A program made the translations under genes and the position numbers. Of a stretch of DNA of 64,000 nt, positions 29,759 to 39,478 are shown piece after piece (position 1 is the stretch's first letter; the number at the start of each line of letters is the position of its first letter). Source of the stretch: Ignatzschineria sp. RMDPL8A (GTDB taxonomy: Bacteria > Pseudomonadota > Gammaproteobacteria > Cardiobacteriales > Wohlfahrtiimonadaceae); NCBI RefSeq assembly GCF_029815055.1, contig NZ_JAPPWA010000002.1, forward strand, positions 620,001-684,000, read 5' to 3'. A model generated the notes under the pieces. The model did no database searches, was not told the DNA's origin, and worked only from the letters and a program-made list of their open reading frames with translations.

Positions 29759-32620
29759 TTATGGATATCCTTCCTCATGAACGATCGCTTCTTTGTCTAC
29801 GACAGGCGGGAGGAGGTCCTCACGTTTTAAGCCTAAAATTAGCGCGCCGGCCGCGGCGATAAAGATTGACGAGTAGGTACCAACGACGATACCGATCAAC
29901 ATGATAAGCGAGAAGGTCTCGATCGCCGAACCACCAAAGAGGTAGAGCGCGAGCACCGCTAAGGCGGTTGATACGGAGGTCATAATGGTCCGCGATAAGG
30001 TCTGATTGATCGACATATTGACAATCTCAAACGGCGTTCCTGTGCGATGGGTGCGGAAGTTTTCACGGATTCGGTCTAAGACAACCACCGTATCATTCAC
30101 TGAGTATCCGATCACCGCTAAAATTGCCGCAAGTGAGGTAAGGTCAAACTCAAGCTTATCTTTAAAGAGTGAGAAGACCGCAACTACAATCACCGTATCG
30201 TGTACCGTCGCGAGAATGGTTCCAAGTGCGAGTTTACGCTCAAATCGAACCCAGATGTAGATTAAGATTAAGCTCACCGCAATGAGGGAAGCGACAAATC
30301 CACCGGTCACAAGTTCGCTACCGACTTTTGATCCAACAAAGCTGACGCGTCCAAGTTCAAAGGGATTATCGTCATTGTCGAGTGCTTTGATAATGGCATC
30401 ACTAATGCGGGCAATATCCGCTTCAGCCGCGGCTTCAGTATCGATATTTTCAGGCGTTTTAATGCTGATAATCACTTCATTACTTGCGCCAAAGTGCTGA
30501 ACGACGGCGGAATCAAATCCGGCTTCGGCTAATTGTTTACGAATGGTGTCGTTATCAACGGATTTTTCGTAAATTACGCCCACTTCGGTACCGCCAGTGA
30601 AATCAAGGCCAAAATTGAACTTGTTGCTCGCTGAAACGCTGATGCCCACAACAATTATCGCAATGCATGAAATCACCCAGAATTTGCAGAGTTTCATGAA
30701 GTTGTAGGTGGTGTCGCCACTTAAAATCGGCAGAAGTTCGCGGTGTCCAACGGAGAGACGTTTAATTTTACGGCCACCCCAGATGAGGTTGATGATCGCG
30801 CGGTTTAGATAAACAGCGGTAAAGACGGAAGTGATGATCCCGATTGAGAGCGTTACCGCGAAGCCTTTAATAGGGCCTGAGCCGATATAGAAAAGCGCTA
30901 GCGCTGCGAAAAGGCTCGTTAAGTTTGCGTCCATAATGGTGGCAAATGCACGTCCAAATCCGCTATCGATCGCATTTTGTGGGCTCGTGCCTTTTTTGAG
31001 TTCTTCACGCACCCGTTCATTAATGAGAACGTTTGCGTCAACGCTCATTCCAAGGGATAAAACAATCCCCGCAATCCCCGGTAAGGTGAGGGTCGCTTGC
31101 AGTACAGAGAGTGCCGCTAAGATTAAAATTAAGTTCGCAAAGAGCGCTACGTCCGCAACGACACCAAAGGCGCGATAGCGGAATGCCATAAAGGCCATCA
31201 CCATTAAAAGGGCATAGACCGCCGCTTTCATACCGCTGTCGATATTATCTTGTCCCGCGCTTGGGCCGACGGTGCGCTCTTCAATGATATGAATGGGCGC
31301 TGCTAGTGCCCCTGAGTTTAGGGTAATGGCAAGGTTATTGGCTTCTTCGAGTGAACTTAAACCGGTGATGGTAAAGTTCGAGAAGAGCTGAGTTTGAATG
31401 GTGGCAACGTTGGCGATCTCTTTCGTGGTGGTCGCTTCTTTCGTCTCATTGCCATCGGCATCGATCACAGTATTGACCACGTTTTCCATAAAGAGGGTCG
31501 CCATCGGTTTACCGACGTTTGCTTTCGTTGCAATACTGAATTTATCCGCACCTTTTGAATCAAGAGTGATATAGACAATCGCAGCGCCGACGGGGGATTC
31601 AGGATCGATCCCGGCGCTTGCTTTAACAATGGAGTCACCGGTTAATACCGCTTGACGTTTTAAGAGGTAAGGGTGGCCATCACGAGTGTAGTGAAGCTCA
31701 GTCCCAAGGGGCGCGCGTCCTGTGCGAGCCGCATCGAAGGCTTGCGTTGTTGAACGCTCGTCCACCATACGGAATTCTAATGTCGCAGTAGTACCTAAAA
31801 TCTCTTTTGCGCGAGCGGTATCTTGAACACCGGGAAGCTGTACCACGATTCGATTCGGGCCTTGTTGCTGAATCACAGGTTCGGCAACGCCCAGCTCGTT
31901 GACACGATTACGCAGGGTACGAATGTTTTGGGTGACGGTATTTTTGCGAATGGTGTTGATCTCATTATCGCCCATCACTACTTTAAGATTGTTGCCCTCT
32001 GAGCTAAAGCGAAGCTCTTGGTAGGCGCCTTGTTTGGTTAAAAACTGGAAGGCTTGATTCATCGCGATATCGTTTTCAAAACTGATCGTGATGGTATCGT
32101 CATCATTTAAGGAAACCGCTTTAAAACTGCGTTGTTCGTTCTCAAGTGAGGTGCGAATATTATCAGCATAACTCTCGGCAAGCTGGCTGATTAGGCCATC
32201 CATATCGATCTCAAGCAGGAAGTGAACCCCGCCGCGAAGGTCGAGCCCTAAATACATCGGTTGTAGACCAAGATTTGCGAGCCAATCGGGCATGTCAGGG
32301 GCTAAGTTAAGCGCCGTGACATACTCTTTTTTTAGTTCTTTGGCGATTAAATCTTTGGCCTTGAGCTGATCTTCTGTGTTGTTAAAACGAACGAGAAGCT
32401 GTTGCTCTTGCGCGAAATCAATGCGTTTAGGATCAAGATTGTTGGTGGTGAGAACATGTTCGACGCGCGCTTTTAAAGGCTCATCGATCACTGTATCGCG
32501 TGTTGCTGAGACCTGAACCGATGGGTCTTCCCCATATAAGTTCGGTAGCGCGAGAATCGTTGAAATGAGCAAAACGCCGAAAATCAGCAGATTTTTCCAT
32601 AAAGGATAACGATTAAGCAT
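29759..32620 (-). CDS. secDF: SecD-SecF fusion, protein translocase subunit SecDF
   Basis: SecDF uses proton flow to help pull proteins out of SecYEG. The 953-residue frame covers SecD to about residue 620 (first helix, GLDLRGGVHFLLEID, periplasmic P1 domain, then helices with GMSVDANVLINERVRE). It continues without a stop into SecF from about 635 (NFGLDFTGGTEVGV, GYSVNDTVVVLDRIREN). Most gammaproteobacteria keep secD and secF as two genes. It is preceded by yajC as usual, with a hairpin in the gap. The start ATG 32620 has only a weak ribosome site. Confidence 0.95.
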   Translation of the reverse strand: MLNRYPLWKNLLIFGVLLISTILALPNLYGEDPSVQVSATRDTVIDEPLKARVEHVLTTNNLDPKRIDFAQEQQLLVRFNNTEDQLKAKDLIAKELKKEYVTALNLAPDMPDWLANLGLQPMYLGLDLRGGVHFLLEIDMDGLISQLAESYADNIRTSLENEQRSFKAVSLNDDDTITISFENDIAMNQAFQFLTKQGAYQELRFSSEGNNLKVVMGDNEINTIRKNTVTQNIRTLRNRVNELGVAEPVIQQQGPNRIVVQLPGVQDTARAKEILGTTATLEFRMVDERSTTQAFDAARTGRAPLGTELHYTRDGHPYLLKRQAVLTGDSIVKASAGIDPESPVGAAIVYITLDSKGADKFSIATKANVGKPMATLFMENVVNTVIDADGNETKEATTTKEIANVATIQTQLFSNFTITGLSSLEEANNLAITLNSGALAAPIHIIEERTVGPSAGQDNIDSGMKAAVYALLMVMAFMAFRYRAFGVVADVALFANLILILAALSVLQATLTLPGIAGIVLSLGMSVDANVLINERVREELKKGTSPQNAIDSGFGRAFATIMDANLTSLFAALALFYIGSGPIKGFAVTLSIGIITSVFTAVYLNRAIINLIWGGRKIKRLSVGHRELLPILSGDTTYNFMKLCKFWVISCIAIIVVGISVSASNKFNFGLDFTGGTEVGVIYEKSVDNDTIRKQLAEAGFDSAVVQHFGASNEVIISIKTPENIDTEAAAEADIARISDAIIKALDNDDNPFELGRVSFVGSKVGSELVTGGFVASLIAVSLILIYIWVRFERKLALGTILATVHDTVIVVAVFSLFKDKLEFDLTSLAAILAVIGYSVNDTVVVLDRIRENFRTHRTGTPFEIVNMSINQTLSRTIMTSVSTALAVLALYLFGGSAIETFSLIMLIGIVVGTYSSIFIAAAGALILGLKREDLLPPVVDKEAIVHEEGYP

Positions 32621-32670
32621 AATATTTTCGTCTTAGGTTAAAAAAATAAAAAATAGAAAGGGCTTAAAGC

Positions 32671-32697
32671 AAAAATCGATCTTGCGAGAAGATCGAT
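32671..32697 (-). terminator. Hairpin between yajC and secDF, terminator or attenuator
   Basis: ATCGATCTT at 32675-32683 and AAGATCGAT at 32689-32697 form a perfect 9-bp stem with a 5-nt loop. On the - strand a run of five T residues follows. It would lower secDF transcription relative to yajC. Confidence 0.65.
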
Positions 32698-32711
32698 CTT
32701 TGTAGGCTCAA

Positions 32712-33062
32712 TTAGAGTTCGCCTTTCATTGTTCCGTTAGGAAGAAGGGCTACGATGCTTTGACGTTGTACACGTACCGTAACGTTGTTTGCAATTTCAA
32801 TTTCAACGTAGTTTTCGCCAAATTGTTTAACGCGACCAACGATCCCTGAACCAAGCATAACTTCGTTACCGGGTTTGATCGATTCTAAGAGCGATTTATG
32901 CTCTTTCATACGTTTGTTTTGTGGGCGAATGATGAAGAAATAGAAGATCAATACCATTGGTACGATCATGAAAAGGGTTTGCATCCATGGGTTTTGAACT
33001 TCCCCTGCTTGCGCAAATGCAGGCGTCATTAAAAACGGAATTAATAATGCGATGCGTGACAT
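32712..33062 (-). CDS. yajC: Sec translocon accessory protein YajC
   Basis: YajC joins SecDF in the holotranslocon. The 116-residue protein has an N-terminal hydrophobic lead and one membrane helix with the signature FYFFIIRPQNKRMKEH, then a small beta domain (IKPGNEVMLGSGIVGRV). The ribosome site AGGGAG is close to the ATG. The tgt gene that commonly precedes yajC is absent; tkt lies upstream instead. Confidence 0.96.
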   Translation of the reverse strand: MSRIALLIPFLMTPAFAQAGEVQNPWMQTLFMIVPMVLIFYFFIIRPQNKRMKEHKSLLESIKPGNEVMLGSGIVGRVKQFGENYVEIEIANNVTVRVQRQSIVALLPNGTMKGEL

Positions 33063-33371
33063 AAACGATCTCCCTGTTTAGAGTTTTTATAAAAATTAAA
33101 AATTTCAGTCGATAAGCGAACTATATTACCATTTATTATGCGTCTTGCGTACGATAACTTGTAAAAATTCGTGGCTTTTAAGAGTAATGAGGGCGGGGCA
33201 CTCGTTTTCAAGATCAATCGGCTAAAAGATCTTGGGAATAGGCGATGTAGGTCAATTTTTCATACGATGTCGACAGAGTCGGTGAGGCATTAAAAAAGCA
33301 GAGCCCCAAAAGGAAACTCTGCTTTGTGATAAATCTGCTAAAAACAGGATCTATCTAAAGAGATATCAGCA
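33063..33371. other. 309-bp intergenic region between yajC and tkt
   Basis: On the - strand it holds a TATAGT -10-like element for yajC at 33120-33125 without a good -35, and the tkt terminator at 33292-33325. A 7-bp inverted repeat (CAAGATC at 33209-33215, GATCTTG at 33228-33234) sits in the middle. I see no open reading frame of note and no RNA gene. Confidence 0.6.
33292..33325 (-). terminator. Terminator after tkt
   Basis: On the - strand AAAGCAGAG pairs with CTCTGCTTT across a 13-nt loop and continues into a T-run (33292-33297 as A on +). Confidence 0.85.
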
Positions 33372-35339
33372 TTAGCCGATCATGCTTGAAGCGATTTTCA
33401 CTACGTTTTCTTTTGTGAAACCGAAGTGTTTGAAGAGATCGCCTGCAGGAGCCGATGCACCAAATTGATCAAGACCGATCACTTTGTCCGCAAATTCATA
33501 CCAGCCGCGGGTGGTGCCTGCTTCAATCGCAAGTACTTTGCCGTCGCCTAAAACGCTGGCTTTATACGCTTCATCTTGTGCTCGGAAAAGCTCAACACAG
33601 GGCATTGATACAACGCGAACGCCTTCCATTTCAGCCGCAGCTTCCATCGCAAGCGCAACTTCTGAACCGGTTGCAATGATGGTGAGTTTCGCATTGTCCG
33701 CTTCTTTAAGCACATAGCCGCCTTTAGTGATGTTGGCGAGTGTCGCTTCAGAGCGTTCTTGGTGCGGTAATCCTTGGCGTGAAAGAGCAAAGAGCGATGG
33801 AGTCTCTTTTGCTTGAAGGGCGTGTCCCCAAGCAGCCATCGTTTCAACAGCGTCACAGGGTCTCCAAACATTTAAGTTTGGAATGAGGCGAAGTGATTCA
33901 ACGTGCTCGATCGGCTGATGGGTTGGGCCATCTTCACCAAGACCGATGGAATCGTGCGTCATTACATAGATTACGCGTTGACCCATTAGGGCGCTCATGC
34001 GAATGGCGTTACGCGCGTAATCAGAGAAGACTAAGAAGGTCGCGCCGTAGGGGATAAATCCGCCATAAAGTGCAAGGCCGTTTAAGATCGCTGACATACC
34101 AAATTCACGCACGCCAAACCGGACGTAATTCCCTTTACCGCTAGCGATATCAAGGTCGACACTGCCTTTGAAGAAGGTGTTATTTGATGGGGTTAAGTCT
34201 GCCGATCCACCCACAATTTCGGTTAATTCCATGCAAAGCGCATCAAGGGCTTTTTTACTTGCCGCGCGGGTCGCAACTTTTTCAGCAGCGTCATTGGCGC
34301 CTTTAAGCGCATTTTGGAAGGTTTCCGCAAAGTTTTCAGGAAGTGCGTTGTGTTGGCGACGTAAGAAATCTTTGGCAAGTTCAGGGTTTTCAGACTCATA
34401 GGAAGCAAAAAGAGCATTCCAATTATTTTCAAGCTCTGCCCCTTTTTCAACGGCGTTCCATGCGTTATAGACCTCTTCAGGGACTTCAAATGGGCCGTGA
34501 TTCCAGCCAAGCGAGGCTTTTGTTGCGGCGATTTCATCATCCCCTAACGGTGAGCCGTGCGTTGATTCAGAGCCCTCTTTATTTGGTGAGCCTTTACCAA
34601 TTAAAGTTTTACACATGATGATCGTCGGTTTGTCTGAGGATTTTGCGTTTGCAACGGCGGCTTCAAGCGCATCAAAACTATGGCCATCCACTTCCGCGAT
34701 CACATTCCAGCCGTATGCTTCGAAACGTTTTGCGGTGTTGTCGGTAAACCAACCGGTGATATCGCCATCGATTGAGATGCCGTTATCGTCATAAAATACG
34801 ATCAATTTATTGAGTTTTAAGGTGCCTGCAAGAGAACAAACTTCGTGCGAGATTCCTTCCATTAAGCAGCCATCGCCTAAAAATGCGTAGGTGTAATGGT
34901 CGATCAAGGTGTGTTTTTTAGTGTTGTATTTTGCCGCCATCATGCGCTCAGCAAGGGCAAAACCAACGGCATTTCCGATGCCTTGTCCAAGTGGGCCTGT
35001 AGTGGTTTCAATCCCGTCAATAAAGCCATATTCTGGGTGGCCTGCGGTTTTTGAACCGAGTTGGCGGAAGTTTTTAAGATCATCCACTGAAACATCGTAA
35101 CCGGTTAAATGGAGGAGTGAATAGAGGAGCATCGATGCGTGACCGTTTGAGAGAACAAAGCGATCGCGGTTCGCAAATTTTGCATTTTTAGGATTGTGAT
35201 TGAGATGATTTTTCCATAAAACCGTCGCCATTTCGGCCATGCCCATCGGCGCGCCGGGGTGACCTGAGTTGGCTTTTTGAATAGCATCCATACTAAGTGC
35301 GCGGATTGCATTAGCACAGTGTTGATTGATCGAGACCAT
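33372..35339 (-). CDS. tkt: Transketolase
   Basis: Transketolase moves two-carbon units in the pentose phosphate path using thiamine diphosphate. Family landmarks: [14 protein letters not shown] at the N-terminus, the ThDP site with [18 protein letters not shown], and the late [18 protein letters not shown]. The 655-residue length is typical. It forms a single-gene unit divergent from pyrG, with promoter and terminator. Confidence 0.97.
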   Translation of the reverse strand: MVSINQHCANAIRALSMDAIQKANSGHPGAPMGMAEMATVLWKNHLNHNPKNAKFANRDRFVLSNGHASMLLYSLLHLTGYDVSVDDLKNFRQLGSKTAGHPEYGFIDGIETTTGPLGQGIGNAVGFALAERMMAAKYNTKKHTLIDHYTYAFLGDGCLMEGISHEVCSLAGTLKLNKLIVFYDDNGISIDGDITGWFTDNTAKRFEAYGWNVIAEVDGHSFDALEAAVANAKSSDKPTIIMCKTLIGKGSPNKEGSESTHGSPLGDDEIAATKASLGWNHGPFEVPEEVYNAWNAVEKGAELENNWNALFASYESENPELAKDFLRRQHNALPENFAETFQNALKGANDAAEKVATRAASKKALDALCMELTEIVGGSADLTPSNNTFFKGSVDLDIASGKGNYVRFGVREFGMSAILNGLALYGGFIPYGATFLVFSDYARNAIRMSALMGQRVIYVMTHDSIGLGEDGPTHQPIEHVESLRLIPNLNVWRPCDAVETMAAWGHALQAKETPSLFALSRQGLPHQERSEATLANITKGGYVLKEADNAKLTIIATGSEVALAMEAAAEMEGVRVVSMPCVELFRAQDEAYKASVLGDGKVLAIEAGTTRGWYEFADKVIGLDQFGASAPAGDLFKHFGFTKENVVKIASSMIG

Positions 35340-35380
35340 AATTAACCTTTATTTAGAATAAACAATAATTCGACCTCCTG

Positions 35381-35409
35381 ATTATAAACATTTACAGCGC
35401 GGATGCCTA
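35381..35409 (-). promoter_or_regulatory. Promoter candidate for tkt
   Basis: On the - strand -35 TAGGCA (35409-35404), a 17-bp spacer and a perfect -10 TATAAT (35386-35381). The leader to the tkt ATG is about 35 nt and holds a strong GGAGG far upstream of the start. Confidence 0.6.
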
Positions 35410-35531
35410 CTTTCTCATGTGAAAGTTCATAAGTTTTGCCACAAAAAAGAGTGGAAGGGCACACAAAGCGACGGTTCACCAAAATCAGGATTTGTAAAGC
35501 GATTTTTTAGCGTAAAAAAAGTATTCGGTAG

Positions 35532-35560
35532 TCGAATTCAAAACACTTTTAGGCTATAAT
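35532..35560 (+). promoter_or_regulatory. Promoter candidate for pyrG
   Basis: A perfect TATAAT at 35555-35560, 53 nt before the ATG, with a weak -35 (TCGAAT at 35532-35537) at 17-bp spacing. Confidence 0.5.
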
Positions 35561-35612
35561 GATCACCCTTGAAGCCATTTATTATTTCATCTATTTTTCA
35601 AGGAAAGCTTTC

Positions 35613-37223
35613 ATGACGCGTTTTATATTTGTCACGGGTGGTGTTGTGTCATCTCTCGGTAAAGGAATCGCTGCGGCCTCGCTCGGCGCAATTTTAGAAT
35701 CACGTGGCCTAAAGGTTACGATGATGAAGTTGGATCCTTACATCAATGTCGATCCAGGCATGATGAGTCCTTTTCAACACGGCGAAGTGTTTGTGACAGA
35801 AGATGGCGCGGAAACAGACCTCGACTTAGGTCACTATGAGCGCTTTATTCGTATGACCGCTTCACGCAAAAACAGTGTGAGTGCAGGGCGCGTCTACAAA
35901 ACCGTCATCGAACGTGAGCGTAACGGGGAATACCTCGGCAATACCGTTCAAGTGATCCCCCATATTACCGACGAAATAAAACATCGCATCACCTCTGTTG
36001 CAGAAGGGGCGGATGTGGCGATTATCGAAATTGGTGGAACCGTTGGGGATATCGAATCACTGCCATTTTTAGAAGCGATCCGTCAGCTTAGAACCGAGCT
36101 TGGCGTGCGCAGCTCACTCTTTATGCATTTAACGTTGGTGCCCTACCTTCGCGCATCCGGTGAGATTAAAACTAAACCGACCCAACATTCCGTTAAAGAG
36201 CTTCGCTCGATCGGAATTCAGCCAGATATCTTAGTTTGCCGTACTGAAGAGGCGCTCCCTCTTGATGAAAAACGCAAGATTGCGCTCTTTACCTCAGTGC
36301 CGAATGAAGCGGTTATTTCATGTGTCGATGCCGATTCAATCTACAAAATCCCTCTTCTTCTTCATGATCAAAAACTCGATGATATTGTGCTCGATTTCTT
36401 CAATATGGAAGCGCCCGAAGCGGATCTTTCAGAATGGCAGAAAGTGATCGATAATATCGCCTCTGCGACTGAACGGGTAAATATCATGCTCGTCGGTAAA
36501 TACGTTGAGTTAACCGATACTTATAAATCAGTCAATGAAGCGCTTTTCCACGCAGGAATCAATACGCTTACTGATGTAAAAATCAATTATGTCGATGCGG
36601 TTGAGCTTGAAGAGATGGATGAGGCGGCACTTAACGCACGCTTTAAGAATATGCACGCGGTGATCGTTCCGGGCGGCTTTGGTGAGCGCGGGATTGAGGG
36701 CAAAATTCGTGCAATTACCTATGCTCGTGAGCACAACATTCCTTTCTTTGGTATCTGTTTAGGGATGCAATTGGCGGTAGTTGAGTATGCGCGCAATGTG
36801 TTAAAACTTAAAAATGCGAATTCGACCGAAGTCTTTGGGGATACCGATTATCCGGTAATTGAACTTCTTGCGATGAAAGATGTGGCGGGTGAATTAAAAG
36901 GGGAAATGTACCTTGGTTCGCGCGATATCAAATTAAAAGAGGGCTCAAAAGCGGCTGATATCTACGGTAGAACAGACATTACTGAGCGTCACCGTCACCG
37001 TTATGGCTTTAACAATCAATTTAAAGATCAATTTAACGACGGGGAATTTATGATTTCCGGCGTTACTGGTGAAAATAATTTTGCCGAATTTGTTGAGCTT
37101 AACAGTCACCCATGGTTTGTGGCAACGCAAGCGCATCCTGAGTTTAAATCAAACCCACGGGATGCCCATCCTCTCTTTGTCGCGTTTGTGAAAGCGGCGC
37201 TTGAGTACAAACATCAAAAATAA
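35613..37223 (+). CDS. pyrG: CTP synthase
   Basis: PyrG aminates UTP to CTP using glutamine. The N-terminal synthetase domain begins [18 protein letters not shown] and includes [16 protein letters not shown]. The C-terminal class I amidotransferase has the nucleophile in [14 protein letters not shown] and the late His-Glu (THAHPEF-like: TQAHPEFKS). I choose ATG 35613 with AAGGAAA upstream, giving 536 residues; an upstream start at 35559 sits in the promoter. Unlike many relatives, kdsA and eno do not follow. Confidence 0.97.
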   Translation: MTRFIFVTGGVVSSLGKGIAAASLGAILESRGLKVTMMKLDPYINVDPGMMSPFQHGEVFVTEDGAETDLDLGHYERFIRMTASRKNSVSAGRVYKTVIERERNGEYLGNTVQVIPHITDEIKHRITSVAEGADVAIIEIGGTVGDIESLPFLEAIRQLRTELGVRSSLFMHLTLVPYLRASGEIKTKPTQHSVKELRSIGIQPDILVCRTEEALPLDEKRKIALFTSVPNEAVISCVDADSIYKIPLLLHDQKLDDIVLDFFNMEAPEADLSEWQKVIDNIASATERVNIMLVGKYVELTDTYKSVNEALFHAGINTLTDVKINYVDAVELEEMDEAALNARFKNMHAVIVPGGFGERGIEGKIRAITYAREHNIPFFGICLGMQLAVVEYARNVLKLKNANSTEVFGDTDYPVIELLAMKDVAGELKGEMYLGSRDIKLKEGSKAADIYGRTDITERHRHRYGFNNQFKDQFNDGEFMISGVTGENNFAEFVELNSHPWFVATQAHPEFKSNPRDAHPLFVAFVKAALEYKHQK

Positions 37224-37265
37224 TTGAGCGTTGTAATAATGCTTGATTTATATTGAATTGATTCG

Positions 37266-37304
37266 CCGTGAAGCTTGTTACACTATGAGCTTCACGGTTT
37301 TTTT
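37266..37304 (+). terminator. Terminator after pyrG
   Basis: Perfect 10-bp stem CCGTGAAGCT (37266-37275) and AGCTTCACGG (37288-37297), followed by seven T residues. Confidence 0.9.
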
Positions 37305-37335
37305 ATTGCATTAAATAAATGAGGAGAGAATCAAC

Positions 37336-38166
37336 ATGTGGCGCAAATTGAGCGTACTTTTGGTGGGATCTGTGTTGGCAGGCTGCGTGACAACGGATGG
37401 CGCATCTGAACGAGAAACGAAAGCCGGTAAAGTACAAGTAGATGATGCGGATGCGTTAGAGGCGGCAGCGAAAGACCATCTTGAATCGTGGCAGTTTTTA
37501 GGTGAAAAACCGAGTTTTTGGCGCGGAACTCTGTCCGGGCGATCCTTTAATCTTCAAGCGGTTGGCGTGAGTGAAAGCCGCAGCGTCAATTGGAAGATTC
37601 GCACTGAGGGCGAGCGCAAAATCTTCACCACGGCGCGGGGCGATTTAACACTCACCTTTACCAAAAGCACATGTGAGGCGGAAGGGCAACAATATCCCTA
37701 TACCGCGGTAATTGAAACCCGTCAATTAACTCATAAAGGGTGTGCAATTGATCTTAGTAGCGGGGCCGCGTCTGATGCGATGAAAACGCCGGGAGCGGAT
37801 TTAGCCATTGGCTCGATTGATCACAGTATGCCGATCGATCCGGTACAAAAAGCGAAAGCGAGTGCAAAGGTTGCGGCACCAACCTCCATTGATGCTACCA
37901 ATATGAATTGGCAATTTGCCGGTGAAGGGCGTGAGGCGTGGAGTGCGACCATTCGTGGGCGACAGTTTCAATTTAGCAGTATGGCAGCGTCAGAGAGCCG
38001 CCGAATGGGGTGGAGCGTCGAGGGCGGAAATCGTCTGCGAGCATCAACGGGGGATGTGGTGATCGATCTGACTAAAACCCGCTGCAGTGCCAATGGTGAG
38101 AGCTATCCCTATACGGTGGTACTTAGTATGAACGGATCACGTTATCAAGGATGTGGGAAACAGTAA
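37336..38166 (+). CDS. Lipoprotein with two tandem COG3650-like repeats
   Basis: 276 residues. Lipobox VLAGC with Cys17. Two related units follow: residues 52-137 and 192-273. Each starts WQF-x-GE, has a GR-S/Q-F strand, an SESR motif, a Cys (113 and 250), a YPYT block and a closing GC (136 and 273). The C-x-G-x-x-YPYT...GC pattern is like the C-terminal domain of small envelope proteins of the COG3650 kind. The paired cysteines could form a disulfide in each unit. Function is not known. The stop overlaps the trmL start. Confidence 0.75.
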   Translation: MWRKLSVLLVGSVLAGCVTTDGASERETKAGKVQVDDADALEAAAKDHLESWQFLGEKPSFWRGTLSGRSFNLQAVGVSESRSVNWKIRTEGERKIFTTARGDLTLTFTKSTCEAEGQQYPYTAVIETRQLTHKGCAIDLSSGAASDAMKTPGADLAIGSIDHSMPIDPVQKAKASAKVAAPTSIDATNMNWQFAGEGREAWSATIRGRQFQFSSMAASESRRMGWSVEGGNRLRASTGDVVIDLTKTRCSANGESYPYTVVLSMNGSRYQGCGKQ

Positions 38167-38639
38167 TGAGCCGATTATCAATTATTTTATACGAGCCAGA
38201 AATTCCGCCCAATACCGGGAATATTATTCGTCTTTGCGCTAATACCGGAGCGAAACTTCATCTGATTAAACCGCTTGGATTTAAGCTTGAAGATAAGATG
38301 CTTAAACGGGCAGGGCTCGATTATCGGGAGTGGATGGATCTACAGGTGTGGGATTCGCTCGATGAGTGTTTGCAAGCAATTGAGCCGACGACCGTCTACG
38401 CGATGACGACAAAAGGCAGTCGTAACTTTTTTGAAGCCAATTTCAAAGATGGTGATGCGCTTCTCTATGGACCTGAAACCCGCGGTCTTCCTGCCGATGT
38501 TTTAGATCGATTTAGTGGTGAAACGCGGTTACGTCTCCCGATGGCCAATAACGAAGGGCGAAGCCTCAATCTCTCCAATACCGTCGCCATTGGGATTTAC
38601 GAGGTGTGGCGTCAAATGGGCTTTGACGAGATGCTTTAA
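38166..38639 (+). CDS. trmL: tRNA (cytidine/uridine(34)-2'-O)-methyltransferase TrmL
   Basis: A SPOUT enzyme that methylates the wobble 2'-OH in tRNA-Leu isoacceptors. The start SIILYEPEIPPNTGNIIRLC, the mid YGPETRGLP and the knot LRLPMANNEGRSLNLSNTVA are family hallmarks. I take ATG 38166, sharing its A with the lipoprotein stop; an ATG 15 nt upstream is in frame but gives an atypical N-terminus. The length is 157 residues. Confidence 0.95.
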   Translation: MSRLSIILYEPEIPPNTGNIIRLCANTGAKLHLIKPLGFKLEDKMLKRAGLDYREWMDLQVWDSLDECLQAIEPTTVYAMTTKGSRNFFEANFKDGDALLYGPETRGLPADVLDRFSGETRLRLPMANNEGRSLNLSNTVAIGIYEVWRQMGFDEML

Positions 38640-38644
38640 ATGCA

Positions 38645-38701
38645 AAAGCCTTCAGGATTGTTGGGAAACTTAGCGTAACCTATCTCAATCGTGAAGGCTT
38701 T
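38645..38701. terminator. Long imperfect hairpin between trmL and rnfH
   Basis: A 16-bp stem with one mismatch (38645-38660 with 38686-38701) around a 25-nt loop, flanked by short A and T runs. It lies between convergent genes and may end both transcripts, though the T-tracts are weak. Confidence 0.55.
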
Positions 38702-38716
38702 ATACAGCTTACAGAC

Positions 38717-39040
38717 TTATTTTAGCTCTGTCACTTGCGTGGAACGAATTCCGGTAGGATTGCGTTGTGCGCGAATTTTTCGGGCTTGCTTAGGATCGAT
38801 CTCCAGCGGGCGATAGACCTCAATGCGATCGCCATCTTGCAATTCATAATCATCATTAACGACCTGATTGAAAACGCCATAGACAGGGTTTTCAATCTTC
38901 ATCTTTGCTTGACGATCAAGGCGAAAAAAGGGGATTGCTTCTTTTAGGGTAATTCCTTGCTGAAATTGCTGAATCTCGCACTGCTGCTCATATTTGAGCG
39001 CGAGCGCATATTCCACATTGATGGTGTCGATCTTAGCCAT
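38717..39040 (-). CDS. rnfH: RnfH-family ubiquitin-like protein
   Basis: 107 residues of the UPF0125/RnfH family, a small beta-grasp fold. Landmarks: INVEYALALKYEQ at the start, the GITLKEAI segment and YELQDGDRIEVYRPLEIDPKQARKIRA split across the C-terminal half. Role unclear. It overlaps ratA by 8 nt, the conserved ratA-rnfH pair. Confidence 0.9.
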   Translation of the reverse strand: MAKIDTINVEYALALKYEQQCEIQQFQQGITLKEAIPFFRLDRQAKMKIENPVYGVFNQVVNDDYELQDGDRIEVYRPLEIDPKQARKIRAQRNPTGIRSTQVTELK

Positions 39041-39464
39041 AAATCACCTTTGCGCGCTCACTAAAGGCGACGATCATTGATGAGGCGATGCTTTCAAAAA
39101 TCGGCGTCAAAACGAGCTTTGCTGGGCCAAAGGCGAAATCAAAATCGATGTTGCAGAAGATCTCAGAGCCTCCTTCGGGGCGATCTTTAAACTCCCAAAT
39201 GCCGCGGAGATGTTTAAAGGGGCCTTTGACAAGCGCCATCTCAATCCGCTCTCCGGGGATCAATTGGTTTTTGGTGGTGAACCACTTATTTAAAGGGCCT
39301 TTCGCCATTAAAATTGAGGCCTGCATCATGCGTTCGGTCTCAATTTCAACACGGCTATTTCTGCACCAAGGCAAGAATTTAGGGTAGCTCGCTACATCAT
39401 TGACGAGCTGGTACATCTGGTCCGCACTATAAGGTTCGATTTTATTTCGACGAATTACAGGCAC
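39033..39464 (-). CDS. ratA: RatA/Coq10-like START-domain protein
   Basis: 143 residues of the polyketide cyclase/START fold family related to E. coli RatA and yeast Coq10. RatA is reported to block 70S ribosome assembly; Coq10 relatives bind ubiquinone. Motifs: YSADQMYQLVNDVASYPKFLPWC and the amphipathic C-terminal helix. The start is GTG 39464 with AAGGA upstream. It begins 14 nt after pta ends, so it may ride on the ackA-pta transcript. smpB, the usual divergent neighbour, is not here. Confidence 0.88.
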   Translation of the reverse strand: MPVIRRNKIEPYSADQMYQLVNDVASYPKFLPWCRNSRVEIETERMMQASILMAKGPLNKWFTTKNQLIPGERIEMALVKGPFKHLRGIWEFKDRPEGGSEIFCNIDFDFAFGPAKLVLTPIFESIASSMIVAFSERAKVIYG

Positions 39465-39478
39465 AACAATCCTTTGTG

